DNA of 64,000 nucleotides, taken from contig CP144169.1 in NCBI GenBank assembly GCA_039636785.1, forward strand, positions 2,170,001 through 2,234,000. Reading direction: 5' to 3'. The notes below the pieces were generated by a model. It was not told the origin of the DNA. It made no database searches and saw nothing but the letters and a program-made list of their open reading frames with translations. Both the position numbers and the translations under genes were made by a program. This document shows, one piece after another, positions 1-10,295 of the stretch. The first letter of the stretch is position 1; each line of letters opens with the position of its first letter. Origin of the DNA: Micrococcaceae bacterium Sec5.7. GTDB lineage: Bacteria > Actinomycetota > Actinomycetes > Actinomycetales > Micrococcaceae.

Positions 1-114
1 GCGGGAGTTCTTGCCTTCAATGATGTTCACGTGAACCTTGAGGGTGTCACCCGCGCGGAAGACGGGAACATCGGTGCGCAGCGAGGCTGCGTCTACGGAA
101 TCGAGGATATGCAT
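1..114 (-). CDS. rplS: 50S ribosomal protein L19, N-terminal part (cut by window edge)
   Basis: Encodes the first 38 residues of ribosomal protein L19, which sits at the 30S/50S interface of the ribosome. The peptide starts [19 protein letters not shown] and continues through [19 protein letters not shown], the conserved opening of L19. The rest lies before base 1. The ATG at 112-114 follows an AGGAG ribosome binding site on the minus strand. It lies downstream of rpsP, khpA, rimM and trmD in the usual bacterial order, but a 292-base gap separates it from trmD, so it may have its own promoter. Confidence 0.93.
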   Translation of the reverse strand, partial: MHILDSVDAASLRTDVPVFRAGDTLKVHVNIIEGKNSR

Positions 115-406
115 AAATCCACTCCTGGTGAACGCCACGGGTCATTCACTTTGGGTCACGGCGGTCAGGCCCGGACTCGTTTTACCGGCCGGAAATTACC
201 GTCGAAAGTTTTTTGGTCCGGCTCCGTCACTGCTTGACGGTACCGGGGTGTCCAGCTGTTGATTGCGCTCCCCCTGTGGCAGGTGCGGACCCAGTAGACA
301 CAAGGACTAATTCTGCCACATTCCCTAACTTTCCCCAACATCACCTGGGTTTCTCCAACATTCCTAGATAACTTTGATCAGCTTTCCCTAGCCAGGGAAG
401 GAGCTG
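115..406. other. trmD-rplS intergenic region with three imperfect 20-nt repeats
   Basis: No gene is seen here. Three imperfect units of exactly 20 nt run from 317 to 376, each beginning with ACAT after one base, and the first two ending in TTTC plus C-rich bases. A small inverted repeat (TTTCCCT/AGGGAA) lies near 383-399, just after the trmD stop on the minus strand, but without a T-run. A weak promoter-like pair for rplS (TTCGAC, 16-nt spacer, TAAAAC on the minus strand, around 180-207) is possible but unproven. Confidence 0.4.
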
Positions 407-1213
407 TCAGGAATCGCCGTGCGCGTCGGGCCGGGCACTAAGGCGACCGTCGACGACGTCGTACCCCAGATCCGCGAAAGCGGTGCGGTCCGCGCGGGGC
501 AGCTTTCCGGCGTCGAACGTCTCAAGCAGGTCGGGGCGGCGCTCCGCCGTCCGGCGGTACTGTTCATGCCGGCGCCACTGGGCGATCTTGCCGTGGTTAC
601 CGCTCAGGAGGACCGGCGGAACCTCACGGTCACGCCAGCTGGAGGGTTTGGTGTAGACAGGATATTCAAGGAGACCGTCGGAGTGTGATTCCTCCACGAG
701 TGACTCGGGGTTGCCCACAACCCCTGGCAGGAGCCGGCCGATGGCTTCCACCATTGCCAGGACAGCAACCTCGCCGCCGTTGAGAACGTAGTCGCCCAGG
801 CTCACGGGCCGCACCGTGAAGTGATCTTCCGCCCATTCGATGACGCGTTCGTCGATGCCCTCGTAGCGGCCGCAGGCGAAGACCAGCTGGTCCTCTTCGG
901 CCAGCTCATGGGCCAAGGCCTGGGTGAAGCGCTCCCCCGCCGGCGACGGGACGATAAGTACCGGCTTGCCGGCACGCGCGGGGCGTGCAGCCGCCACCGA
1001 AGCCAGCGCCTGCGCCCACGGCTCCGGTTTCATCACCATGCCGGCGCCGCCGCCGTAGGGCGTGTCATCCACCGAGCGGTGCTTGTCGGTGGTGAAATCA
1101 CGGAGGTCGTGGACATTGAGGTCCAACAGGCCATCCTGGCGTGCTTTTCCGATCAGTGAGAGTTTCAGGGGCGCCAGATACTCCGGAAAAATACTGACGA
1201 CGTCGATTCTCAT
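407..1213 (-). CDS. trmD: tRNA (guanine-N1)-methyltransferase TrmD
   Basis: Methylates N1 of G37 in tRNAs with G at position 36, using S-adenosylmethionine, to prevent +1 frameshifting. The 268-residue protein starts [16 protein letters not shown] and contains the family segments [29 protein letters not shown] and [13 protein letters not shown], which form the trefoil-knot SAM site. Length is near the family norm. Its ATG directly abuts the TAA of rimM, so the two are surely cotranscribed. C-terminal residues beyond about 245 ([24 protein letters not shown]) are a lineage-specific tail. Confidence 0.97.
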   Translation of the reverse strand: MRIDVVSIFPEYLAPLKLSLIGKARQDGLLDLNVHDLRDFTTDKHRSVDDTPYGGGAGMVMKPEPWAQALASVAAARPARAGKPVLIVPSPAGERFTQALAHELAEEDQLVFACGRYEGIDERVIEWAEDHFTVRPVSLGDYVLNGGEVAVLAMVEAIGRLLPGVVGNPESLVEESHSDGLLEYPVYTKPSSWRDREVPPVLLSGNHGKIAQWRRHEQYRRTAERRPDLLETFDAGKLPRADRTAFADLGYDVVDGRLSARPDAHGDS

Positions 1214-1807
1214 TTACGCCGTGTCTCCGGCCCCGGGGGTGCCGTGCCCGGCCTCTCCGGCATTGGCTTCCCCGGCTGCGGCGGGCGGACCGGCGTCATC
1301 GGTGTTGATCTCGAAAAGCCCCGGCGGCGGGGTGATCAGAATGTAGCCTTCGGCCACGTTGACTTCAGGAACAATCTGCTCCACGAACGGGATGAGGATC
1401 TCCTTGCCGTCCGGGGTTTCAACAACCAGGAGATCCTGGACCGGCAGGGTGTTCAGCCCGGAGATCTTTCCCACCACCTGGGTTCCCACACGCGCCTCGA
1501 AGCCCAGGAGCTCGTGCTCGTACCAGCCTTCGTCGTCGTTGTCTTCGAGTTCTTCGGTTTCAACAAAGAGCTTGGCTCCGCGCAGAGTTTCGGCTTGGTT
1601 GCGGGTTTCGAACCCGTCAAAGGCAAGGAGCAGGATGTCCTTGTTCCAGCGTGCACTGATGACAGTCAGCGGCCCGGCGGACGCCGGTTCCACCACGAAT
1701 TCGGTGCCTTCAACAAAGCGGTCTGCGGGTGCATCGGTCAACACCTGGACCGTCACTTCGCCGCGGATGCCGTGGGGCTTGCCGATTCGTGCCACCTGAA
1801 GCTGCAT
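1214..1807 (-). CDS. rimM: Ribosome maturation factor RimM
   Basis: Helps maturation of the 30S head by binding S19 and 16S rRNA. The 197-residue protein starts MQLQVARIGKPHGIRGEVTV, the typical RimM opening. The N-terminal RimM domain is followed by a PRC-barrel domain with the LNTLPVQDLLVVE and IPFVEQIVPEVNV segments. The reading frame stays open upstream to 2011, but homology begins only at the ATG at 1805-1807, so that start is chosen. The C-terminus is an acidic, Ala/Gly-rich tail (DDAGPPAAAGEANAGEAGHG). It lies between a strong hairpin upstream and trmD downstream with no spacing. Confidence 0.95.
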   Translation of the reverse strand: MQLQVARIGKPHGIRGEVTVQVLTDAPADRFVEGTEFVVEPASAGPLTVISARWNKDILLLAFDGFETRNQAETLRGAKLFVETEELEDNDDEGWYEHELLGFEARVGTQVVGKISGLNTLPVQDLLVVETPDGKEILIPFVEQIVPEVNVAEGYILITPPPGLFEINTDDAGPPAAAGEANAGEAGHGTPGAGDTA

Positions 1808-1866
1808 GTGTTCCTCTGTTCCGGGATTCGTGTCGTGTTGTTCTGGGGATTCTGTTGCTGAAAACA

Positions 1867-1905
1867 GTCCGGCCCCTCCACCATTAGCTGGTGAAGGGGC
1901 CGGAC
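1867..1905 (-). terminator. Strong hairpin with T-rich tail between khpA and rimM
   Basis: A 17-bp stem (1867-1883 with 1889-1905) with one G-T wobble on the minus strand and a 5-nt loop. On the minus strand it is followed directly by TGTTTT, the shape of an intrinsic terminator. It would stop or attenuate transcription coming from rpsP-khpA before rimM. On the plus strand there is no T-run after the stem. Confidence 0.7.
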
Positions 1906-1928
1906 TTAAGACAAGTGTTGCAGTTGCG

Positions 1929-2171
1929 TCAGCGGCGGCGGTCGGTGTCGACGACGTCGACCCTGACCGCCTCGCCATCCGCCAGTGCAGCAACCACGGT
2001 GCGCAATGCACGTGCGGTGCGGCCCTGGCGGCCGATTACCCGACCGAGGTCTTCCTGATGAACGCGCACCTCGAGGGTATCCCCGCGGCGGTTGTTCTTG
2101 GCGCTGACCTTGACATCCTCAGGGCTGTCAACGATCCCGCGGACCAGGTGTTCGAGCGCTTCTGCCAGCAA
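1929..2171 (-). CDS. khpA: KH-domain RNA-binding protein KhpA
   Basis: Small single-KH RNA-binding protein (80 residues) of the KhpA/YlqC type, which works with KhpB/Jag on RNA and cell elongation in Gram-positives. The KH motif GRVIGRQGRTARALR (about residues 43-57) contains the GxxG loop GRQG. The start is a TTG at 2169-2171, two bases after the rpsP TAA. A GAGG motif nine bases upstream, inside the end of rpsP, supports it, and no ATG/GTG fits. The rpsP-khpA pairing is conserved in Actinobacteria and Firmicutes. Confidence 0.92.
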   Translation of the reverse strand: MLAEALEHLVRGIVDSPEDVKVSAKNNRRGDTLEVRVHQEDLGRVIGRQGRTARALRTVVAALADGEAVRVDVVDTDRRR

Positions 2172-2172
2172 C

Positions 2173-2586
2173 TTACTCAGCCTCGGTGGTCTCTGCTTCA
2201 GCGTCAGCGGGAGCCTCGGCTGCCTTAGCCTTCTTGGTGATGGCTTCCGGAATGATCACGGAACCCTTTTCCGGGGCAACGAAGGGAACCTTGGGGGCTT
2301 TCGTCTTCAAGGTGCCTTCCTGGCCCGGGAGACCCTTGTACTTCTGCCAGTCACCGGTGATCTTGAGGATCGCGGCAACCTGCTCGGACGGCTGGGCGCC
2401 GACGGACAGCCAGTACTGTGCACGCTCGGAGTCGACCTCGATGTATGAGGGCTCTTCGGTGGGGTGGTACTTGCCGATCTCTTCAATTGAACGGCCATCA
2501 CGCTTGGTGCGTGAGTCCGCAACAACAATTCGGTAGTACGGTGCGCGCATCTTGCCAAAGCGCTTAAGGCGAATCTTTACGGCCAC
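2173..2586 (-). CDS. rpsP: 30S ribosomal protein S16
   Basis: Structural protein of the small ribosomal subunit. The mature sequence [20 protein letters not shown] is the canonical S16 opening and starts at a GTG (2584-2586), 11 nt after AGGAG. Upstream in-frame codons overlap the ribosome binding site and are not used. The 137-residue product has the S16 core in residues 1-85 and a long Ala/Glu/Lys-rich C-terminal extension ending in [15 protein letters not shown], typical of actinobacterial S16. First gene of the rpsP-khpA-(rimM-trmD) series. Confidence 0.96.
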   Translation of the reverse strand: MAVKIRLKRFGKMRAPYYRIVVADSRTKRDGRSIEEIGKYHPTEEPSYIEVDSERAQYWLSVGAQPSEQVAAILKITGDWQKYKGLPGQEGTLKTKAPKVPFVAPEKGSVIIPEAITKKAKAAEAPADAEAETTEAE

Positions 2587-2719
2587 TTTTGTGGTCACTC
2601 CTGTTTCTGAAACGGGGTTGAACCCGACGTTCTGCACCCGTGGGGCGGGCCATACTTGGGGGTTCTAAGGACAGGATCCGGACGCGGAGAGAGGGGCCAC
2701 GCAGATCGAGTACCTGTTT

Positions 2720-2748
2720 ATTGTGCCAGATCAGCGGCGTGATTTCGA
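2720..2748 (-). promoter_or_regulatory. Candidate sigma-70-type promoter for rpsP
   Basis: On the minus strand TCGAAA (2743-2748) and CACAAT (2720-2725) are separated by 17 nt. Each hexamer matches four of six consensus bases. It would give an rpsP leader of about 125 nt. This is a by-eye match only. Confidence 0.35.
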
Positions 2749-2809
2749 CTTGACACACGCCGAGACCCTCTTTTTGCGGATTTAGCCGCACCCGGAGCCG
2801 GTTTGTGGA

Positions 2810-3247
2810 TCAGGACGACCAGACGTAGAGCCCGGTCCGGTCGTTTGCGTCGATCCCGCTGGCCAGCTCGGCGAGTTGCTGGACGTAGGTTCTTGCGTCC
2901 TCGGCACCGAAGGGCATGTCGTCCTCCGCGGCCCACTTTTCAGCGACCTCCTCGAGGACATTGCCTTCACCTTCGGATTCGTAGCTGAGCAGCTCTGCGA
3001 GGGCCCGCACCATGGCAGCGGGCACTCCCAGGAGGGAGTCGCTGGCCACGTCCACCATGGCCAGCTCGTAGTCTGCCCCTGCGGCATGGACGGCCGCACC
3101 GGCAAGATCGCCCAGCTGCTCGATTTCAAAGTCGCTGATTCCCGGGATGCGCAGCCCACCGCCGGATGCCGCTCCCCCGCCGTCCAGAACTCCGGCGCGC
3201 TTGAGCGCTTCATTGTGCGTGGAAACAAAGATTTCGGTGAATCCCAT
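2810..3247 (-). CDS. Hypothetical protein, 145 residues
   Basis: I do not recognise a family. The chosen ATG (3245-3247) gives MGFTEIFVSTHNEALKRAGV and has GAGG nine bases upstream. The frame stays open 18 codons further, with an ATG at residue 14 of that longer version. The product is acidic, soluble and alpha-helical in appearance, with no signal peptide or membrane segment. The segment AGADYELAMVDVASDSLLGVPAAMVRALAEL and the C-terminal YVQQLAELASGIDANDRTGLYVWSS show no catalytic motif. It stands alone between rpsP and the VOC gene, on the same strand. Confidence 0.75.
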   Translation of the reverse strand: MGFTEIFVSTHNEALKRAGVLDGGGAASGGGLRIPGISDFEIEQLGDLAGAAVHAAGADYELAMVDVASDSLLGVPAAMVRALAELLSYESEGEGNVLEEVAEKWAAEDDMPFGAEDARTYVQQLAELASGIDANDRTGLYVWSS

Positions 3248-3350
3248 GGAAGACATCCTCATTCCGTAGACGGTGCGACAGCCCGTGCAGACAGACGCCA
3301 ATCCTGCCTGTGGCCGTTCGGAATCAGCCTAACCCACAAGGGCTGGCAGG

Positions 3351-4226
3351 TCAGCGCTCCGCAACGCGGATCCTGTTGCGCCACGGATCCTCGAAGCGCA
3401 GTTCGGCTCCGGTGTGGTGCGATTCCACTCCGGCGGCCTTCAGGCGGTCGGCAAGTGAGCCGACGTCGTCGCCTGAAGGTACTTCGATAAGCACCTCGCC
3501 CAGGCCCAGGGTGTCGCGCCGGGGGCCGGCGCCGCGGCTGTTCCAGACGTTCATGGCCATGTGGTGGTGGTAGCCGCCGGCGGAGACGAACAGCGCCTGG
3601 CCGTGCCACCCTGCGGTCTTCTCGAAGCCCAGGGTATCCACATAGAAATCCTGGGCAGACTGGACGTCGCCCACCTGAAGGTGGACATGCCCGACGCCGG
3701 CGGCCGCCTCCCGCTGGCCGTCCACCGAGCTCTGGGTCAGGTGCTCCCGCAGGTACCGCTGCGGGGGCAGGGCAAGGCTGTCCATGACGACGTTCTTGCC
3801 TTCCCAGGACCACGCCTCGCGGGGCCGATCCCAGTACAGCTCGACGCCGTTGCCCTCGGGGTCGTTGAAGTAGAAGGCCTCGCTGACAAGGTGATCGGCG
3901 CTGCCGGTGAAGGACTGCGGTTCAAACTGGGCGGTGGTGGCCACGGTGGCCGCCAGCGATGACTGGTCGTCGAAAAGCAGCGCCGTGTGGAAGAGTCCGG
4001 CCTCGCCGCGTCCAGGGGGATTCAGGCCGGGCGCGGGAGCAAGGTGGACCAGAGGCTTCCGGCGCCGCCCCAGATAAAGGCCGCCGTCCTGTTCCGCCAC
4101 GATGTCCAGCCCGAGCGCGCGCTGGTAGTAATCGGCCATCAGCTTCATGTCGCCCACCTTGAGCATCACGGTGCCCATTGTGAGATCGGCAGGAAGAAGA
4201 TCCTGGCTGCTGGCTTCTGTAGACAT
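3351..4226 (-). CDS. VOC-family dioxygenase/glyoxalase-like protein, two domains
   Basis: A 291-residue protein with two vicinal-oxygen-chelate modules, about residues 18-135 (LTMGTVMLKVGDMKLMADYY...EAFYFNDPEGNGVELYWDRP) and 165-290 (GVGHVHLQVGDVQSAQDFYVDTLGF...). Candidate metal ligands are H-V-H-L at the start of domain 2, HH in YHHHMAMN, and the E of NGVELYWD. The layout resembles Bacillus CatE-type catechol 2,3-dioxygenases, and the PRxxWxWEGKNVVMDSLALP linker is familiar from that group. Substrate cannot be read from sequence. Stand-alone gene with a short gap to the amidohydrolase upstream on the same strand. Confidence 0.85.
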   Translation of the reverse strand: MSTEASSQDLLPADLTMGTVMLKVGDMKLMADYYQRALGLDIVAEQDGGLYLGRRRKPLVHLAPAPGLNPPGRGEAGLFHTALLFDDQSSLAATVATTAQFEPQSFTGSADHLVSEAFYFNDPEGNGVELYWDRPREAWSWEGKNVVMDSLALPPQRYLREHLTQSSVDGQREAAAGVGHVHLQVGDVQSAQDFYVDTLGFEKTAGWHGQALFVSAGGYHHHMAMNVWNSRGAGPRRDTLGLGEVLIEVPSGDDVGSLADRLKAAGVESHHTGAELRFEDPWRNRIRVAER

Positions 4227-4277
4227 TGGACGCTCCCGAGTTCACAGGTCACCGGCTTTCGTTGACCTCTTACCTAC

Positions 4278-5387
4278 CTAAATTACTTGAAGCTTCAATT
4301 TATTCCAACGGATGATTTCGCCACGCAGCACCACATGCTTGAGTTTGCGGATGGTGGCGAGGAGTCTTCTTGGATCCTCAGCGCACAGCAGCACGTCCGC
4401 GTTGGCGCCCTCAGAAATGCCTTCCGCGCCCAGCCATTCCCGCGCCCTCCACGTGGCCGAGTCGAGCGCCGCCGCTGCGGGCAGGCCTGCAGCGTGAAGC
4501 GCCAGGACCTCGTCTGCGATCCTGCCGTGGCTGATCACGCTGCCGGCGTCGGTCCCAGCAAAAATCGAAACTCCTGCTTCGAAGGCCTCCAGGACCCGTT
4601 CGCCGCGCCGCTCCCACAGCGCCAGCATGTGGGCGGCATAGCGGGGGAACCTGGATTCAGCCTGTACCGCGATGCCCGGGAACGTGGCGATGTTGATCAG
4701 AGTGGGCACGATGGGCACCTGCTGTTCCACGAATCTCGGCAGGTGGCGCGGCAGGAGTCCCGTGGCATGTTCGATACAGTCGATGCCGGCGTCGAGCATG
4801 TCGTCCAGCGTGTCTTCAGCGAAACAATGTGCGGTCACCCGGACGCCTTCATCGTGGGCGGCACTGACCGCGTCCTTGAGGACGTTGGCCGGAAAGGACG
4901 CTGACAGGTCACCGGCGTTCCGGTCAATCCAGTCCCCGACCAGTTTGACCCAGCCATCGCCGGCACGTGCCTGCTTGCGGACGGCCTCCACGAGCCCGTC
5001 CGGTTCCACTTCCACCGCGAAGTTCCGCAGATAGCGCCGCGATCTTGCGATGTGCCGCCCGGACCTGATGATCCGCGGCATGTCCTTCCGCTGTTGCAGC
5101 CAGCGGGTGTCGGTGGCTGCTCCGGCGTCGCGGACCAGCAGTGTGCCGGCGTTGCGGTCTGTTGCGGCCTGCTCCTGGGCCACTTCGTCCTCAACTGCGC
5201 CGCCCGGTCCCAGGCCGATATGACAGTGGGCATCAACAAACCCGGGGATTACCCAGCCGTCCAAAAGTACATCCGGACGCGCCGCCGGCCGGTTGAAGGT
5301 CAGTTTGCCGTCCACGGACCACAGACCGCGCTGTTCGTGGTCCGGCCCTGTGAGGATCGTTCCGCTGAATTCAATGATTCCGGCCAT
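4278..5387 (-). CDS. Metal-dependent amidohydrolase (imidazolonepropionase-like)
   Basis: A 369-residue cytoplasmic TIM-barrel hydrolase of the amidohydrolase superfamily. Metal-binding residues are visible: the HxH-type motif DAHCHIG after GFVDAHC, later ligands in RVTAHCF and CIEHAT, and the Asp of IFAGTDAGSVISHG. An N-terminal composite beta domain (FSGTILTGPDHEQRGLWSVDGKLTFN) and a C-terminal segment (GANADVLLCAEDPRRLLATIRKLKHVVLRG) complete the fold. Homologues act on cyclic amides or dipeptides; the substrate here is unknown. It is followed three bases upstream by the acetyltransferase gene on the same strand, so the two may be cotranscribed. Confidence 0.9.
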   Translation of the reverse strand: MAGIIEFSGTILTGPDHEQRGLWSVDGKLTFNRPAARPDVLLDGWVIPGFVDAHCHIGLGPGGAVEDEVAQEQAATDRNAGTLLVRDAGAATDTRWLQQRKDMPRIIRSGRHIARSRRYLRNFAVEVEPDGLVEAVRKQARAGDGWVKLVGDWIDRNAGDLSASFPANVLKDAVSAAHDEGVRVTAHCFAEDTLDDMLDAGIDCIEHATGLLPRHLPRFVEQQVPIVPTLINIATFPGIAVQAESRFPRYAAHMLALWERRGERVLEAFEAGVSIFAGTDAGSVISHGRIADEVLALHAAGLPAAAALDSATWRAREWLGAEGISEGANADVLLCAEDPRRLLATIRKLKHVVLRGEIIRWNKLKLQVI

Positions 5388-5390
5388 GGT

Positions 5391-5927
5391 TTAAAGCCTA
5401 ATCCGCATGGACACCCGGCGGCCAAACCGGTCCGGCCCCATTTTGTTCTCGTGTATCCGGAGTGCGGCGAGTTCCGGACCCGGATCCTGAAACACCTCGA
5501 AACCACAGGTGGAATAGAACGATGCGTTGAACGGGATGTCGGCGTAGGTACATAGCGTCATCGCCCCGAATCCAAGGCGCCGGGCCTCACGTATGGCTGC
5601 TTCGAGCAACGAGCGGCCAATCCCGCGCCGGGCCGCCCCGGGATGCACCGACAGCTGCTCAAGATGGGCCTGGCCGTCCACTTCGTCGACGCGGGCAAAG
5701 CCCAACGGAGGTTTTCCGGCAACCAGCACGAACAGTGATTCACCGGCCGGGGCCGTCGCCGCGGGCGGCAGTGACGCGGATCCCAGCTCCCTCTCAAGCA
5801 ACTGGTCGGCCGCAGTTTCAAGCTGCGGCAGGCACTGAATATCTTCCGGCGTTGCAATTCGAACCTGATGCCCGCCCTTGATCTGATGCACGCCGCCACA
5901 GTAACACTGAGTCCTATCGCCATCCAT
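5391..5927 (-). CDS. GNAT-family N-acetyltransferase
   Basis: Acetyl-CoA-dependent acyltransferase of the GNAT fold. The motif A region LSVHPGAARRGIGRSLLEAAIREARR carries the R/Q-x-x-G-x-G/A acetyl-CoA loop (RRGIG), and the C-terminal FNASFYSTCGFEVF is the usual beta6/beta7 end. The open frame runs up to 6107, but that would overlap the thiC riboswitch on the other strand, so a later start is likely. ATG at 5925-5927 is used here; GTG at 5889-5891 (VHQIKGGHQVRIATPEDI) is an equally good alternative. Neither has a clear ribosome binding site. Substrate unknown. Confidence 0.8.
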   Translation of the reverse strand: MDGDRTQCYCGGVHQIKGGHQVRIATPEDIQCLPQLETAADQLLERELGSASLPPAATAPAGESLFVLVAGKPPLGFARVDEVDGQAHLEQLSVHPGAARRGIGRSLLEAAIREARRLGFGAMTLCTYADIPFNASFYSTCGFEVFQDPGPELAALRIHENKMGPDRFGRRVSMRIRL

Positions 5928-5951
5928 CCGCCGGCCTGTGGTAGCTTCGTC

Positions 5952-7870
<1,919 letters not shown>

Positions 7871-7875
7871 CCCGC

Positions 7876-7928
7876 CGGGTGCAGATCGGGGCGGCTGCCG
7901 GAGCCGGCGTCCCCCTGATCTGCACCCG
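7876..7928. terminator. Inverted repeat between convergent thiC and hydrolase genes
   Basis: A perfect 12-bp outer stem (7876-7887 with 7917-7928) encloses further pairing (GGGG with CCCC and a GCCGG/CCGGC inner hairpin). It begins five bases after the thiC stop and ends before the convergent gene's stop. There is no T-run, so it is a likely but atypical bidirectional terminator. Confidence 0.5.
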
Positions 7929-7945
7929 GATGTTGCGTGGCACTG

Positions 7946-8518
7946 CTAAGGGTTGCTGCGCCGCCGAAGGAACTGCTTCACCAGCGCGGCTCCTTCTGCC
8001 GAATCCTGCGGGCGGTGGGCTCCGGGCGCCGTCCGGTGGATGGCGCCCGTGGCAGCCAGATAGTGTGCAACCTCTTCGTACATGGGCTCCCAGCCGCCAG
8101 TCAGCACAAGCGTAGGCACCCCGGGAACGATGGACAGCGGGGCTTCCCAGGGACGTTCGGCGTCATGTCCGTGCTGGGCGATATATGAGTCCGTCACCGG
8201 AAGCCCCACCGTCAGCGAAAGACACGCTGGTTCGCACAGGACCAGGGACCGGACCAGTTCCGGATGTTCGACTGCGGCAAGCATGGCCGCGGGAGCACCT
8301 CCGTCATGAGCCACTACATGTCCGCCTGAGCCGAGAGCCTCCAGCACGATTTCCTTGTCAGCGAGGAACTCCGTGGCTCCCGACGTCTCGCCCCCGGAGT
8401 ATCCCGCACGGCGCAGGAAGAGCGCGTCAAAGTCCAATGCCAGCCCGTGCTGTCGGGGCCACGCGGCGGCACCGACAGCACCCGTCCCGTGGACGAAAAC
8501 TACGCGCTGTTTGAGCAT
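7946..8518 (-). CDS. Small alpha/beta-hydrolase-like protein with Asp at the nucleophile position
   Basis: A 190-residue protein with an alpha/beta-hydrolase outline. The oxyanion loop FVHGTG is at residues 8-13, the nucleophile elbow reads VVAHDGGAPAAM where most family members have GHSxGG, and a late His is in GAHRPQD. Thus Asp would be the nucleophile, as in haloalkane dehalogenases and epoxide hydrolases. It is shorter than typical members and lacks an obvious cap domain. Convergent with thiC; ffh follows upstream on the same strand after 54 bases. Function not known. Confidence 0.75.
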   Translation of the reverse strand: MLKQRVVFVHGTGAVGAAAWPRQHGLALDFDALFLRRAGYSGGETSGATEFLADKEIVLEALGSGGHVVAHDGGAPAAMLAAVEHPELVRSLVLCEPACLSLTVGLPVTDSYIAQHGHDAERPWEAPLSIVPGVPTLVLTGGWEPMYEEVAHYLAATGAIHRTAPGAHRPQDSAEGAALVKQFLRRRSNP

Positions 8519-8572
8519 CTGCTAACCCTATGGCAACGGTATGACAACAGGCGTGGCCGACATAGCCGGGCG

Positions 8573-10147
8573 CTACTTGCCGCCGAGGAATTTGTCGAAG
8601 CCCTTGGGCAGGCTGAGCTGGGACGGATCGAAGTCGGCGGACTGCTGCCCGAAAGAGGCACCCGTGGGGACTGGCTTCGGCCCGCTGGCACGCTTCGCCT
8701 CCGCGTCGCGGAGTTCCTGTGCTGCCTTGGCCGGGTTTCCGGAACGGGCCTTCTTCTTGGGCGCGCTCTTGACCGCCTTACGGCCGCCGCCTGGCCCGCC
8801 CATGCCTGGCATCCCCGGCATGCCGCCGCCCTGGGCCATCTTCTTCATCATCTTCTGGGCCTGGGCAAAGCGCTCCAGCAGGCCGTTGACCTCGGAGACG
8901 TGCACACCGGAGCCACGCGCAATCCGTGCACGGCGTGAACCGTTCATGATCTTCGGGGCAACACGCTCATGCGGGGTCATGGAGCGGACAATTGCCTCAA
9001 CGCGGTCGATCTCGCGTTCGTCGAACTGCTCCAGCTGCTGCCTCATGCTTGCCGCACCCGGCATCATCATGAGCATCTTCTTCATGGAACCCATGTTGCG
9101 GATCTGCTGCATCTGGGACAGGAAGTCGTCCAGGGTGAAATCTTCCTGGTCGGCGAATTTCTTCGCCATCCGTGCGGCTTCGTCTTTGTCCCAGGACTTC
9201 TCGGCCTGCTCGATCAGGGAAAGAACGTCGCCCATGTCCAGGATGCGTGACGCCATCCTGTCCGGGTGGAACAGTTCAAAATCATCCACGCCTTCGCCGG
9301 TTGACGCAAACATCACGGGCTTGCCGGTCACCGACGCCACCGAAAGCGCGGCACCGCCGCGGGCGTCGCCGTCGAGCTTTGACAGCACAACACCGGTGAA
9401 GTTGACGCCCTCATCGAAGGCCACCGCCGTATTCACGGCGTCCTGGCCGATCATGGCGTCGATGACGAACAGCACTTCGTTCGGCACAATGGCCTTACGG
9501 ATCTGGCGGGCCTGTTCCATCATTTCGGTGTCAACACCGAGGCGGCCGGCGGTGTCCACGATCACGACGTCGTGCAGCTTCTGGCGCGCTTCCTCCACAC
9601 CGGAACGGGCGACGGCGACCGGATCGCCGGTTGTGACGTCCAGTTCGGAGGTGGCACCGGGGTGCGGCGCGAACACGGGGACACCGGCGCGCTGGCCCAC
9701 AATCTGGAGCTGCGTAACAGCGTTGGGGCGCTGGAGGTCGCACGCTACCAGGATGGGGCTGTGGCCCTGGGCCTTGAGCCACTTGGCGAGCTTGCCGGCG
9801 AGGGTGGTCTTGCCGGCGCCCTGGAGGCCGGCCAGCATGATGATGGTGGGCCCGGTTTTGGCCAGACGGATCCGGCGTGTTTCGCCGCCGAGGATTTCAA
9901 CGAGTTCCTCGTTGACGATCTTGACAATCTGCTGGCTCGGGTTCAGCGCGCCGGAGACTTCGGCGCCGAGCGCGCGCTCACGGACGCGGCCGGTGAATTC
10001 CCGAACCACGGATACGGCAACGTCAGCGTCCAGGAGGGCCCGCCGGATCTCGCGGACTGTGGCATCAACGTCCGCCTCGGTGAGGCGGCCCTTGCCACGG
10101 AGATTCTTGAAGGTTGCTGTCAACCGGTCAGAGAGTGAATTGAACAC
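8573..10147 (-). CDS. ffh: Signal recognition particle protein Ffh (SRP54)
   Basis: GTPase that binds signal sequences of nascent membrane and secreted proteins and, with 4.5S RNA, delivers them to FtsY (also in this window). The N domain starts VFNSLSDRLTATFKNLRGKG. The G domain has the P-loop GLQGAGKTT (about residues 107-115), DTAGRLG, and TKLDGDARGG-type (SKLDGDARGG) elements. The M domain is methionine-rich (MKKMLMMMPGAASMRQQ). The C-terminus has the repeat GMPGMPGMGGPGGG and a basic tail. The GTG at 10145-10147 is chosen because homology begins there; an ATG 33 bases upstream is possible but lacks a ribosome binding site. Confidence 0.95.
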   Translation of the reverse strand: MFNSLSDRLTATFKNLRGKGRLTEADVDATVREIRRALLDADVAVSVVREFTGRVRERALGAEVSGALNPSQQIVKIVNEELVEILGGETRRIRLAKTGPTIIMLAGLQGAGKTTLAGKLAKWLKAQGHSPILVACDLQRPNAVTQLQIVGQRAGVPVFAPHPGATSELDVTTGDPVAVARSGVEEARQKLHDVVIVDTAGRLGVDTEMMEQARQIRKAIVPNEVLFVIDAMIGQDAVNTAVAFDEGVNFTGVVLSKLDGDARGGAALSVASVTGKPVMFASTGEGVDDFELFHPDRMASRILDMGDVLSLIEQAEKSWDKDEAARMAKKFADQEDFTLDDFLSQMQQIRNMGSMKKMLMMMPGAASMRQQLEQFDEREIDRVEAIVRSMTPHERVAPKIMNGSRRARIARGSGVHVSEVNGLLERFAQAQKMMKKMAQGGGMPGMPGMGGPGGGRKAVKSAPKKKARSGNPAKAAQELRDAEAKRASGPKPVPTGASFGQQSADFDPSQLSLPKGFDKFLGGK

Positions 10148-10295
10148 GCGCCGTGCACTTCTTTCAGTGGATCTACTCATGGCGGCCGGTGCGGCGCGCC
10201 AGTGTCGTGGCTGTTGTTCGTCTGAACCAACTGCCTCTACAACGGGACTCGACTATCTAGGGTACCAAGACGGGCCTTCAAGATGGCATGCTGGC

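Noticed and set aside
2755..2800. Plus-strand TTGACA box and TGCGG/CCGCA mini-hairpin
   Set aside because: No plus-strand gene follows, and the stem has only five base pairs without a T-run.
8541..10295. Large plus-strand open frame fused in front of the G6PD gene (1059 codons in total)
   Set aside because: The first 585 codons are antisense to ffh, with a composition that mirrors it and no family motif. G6PD homology begins only at 10296.
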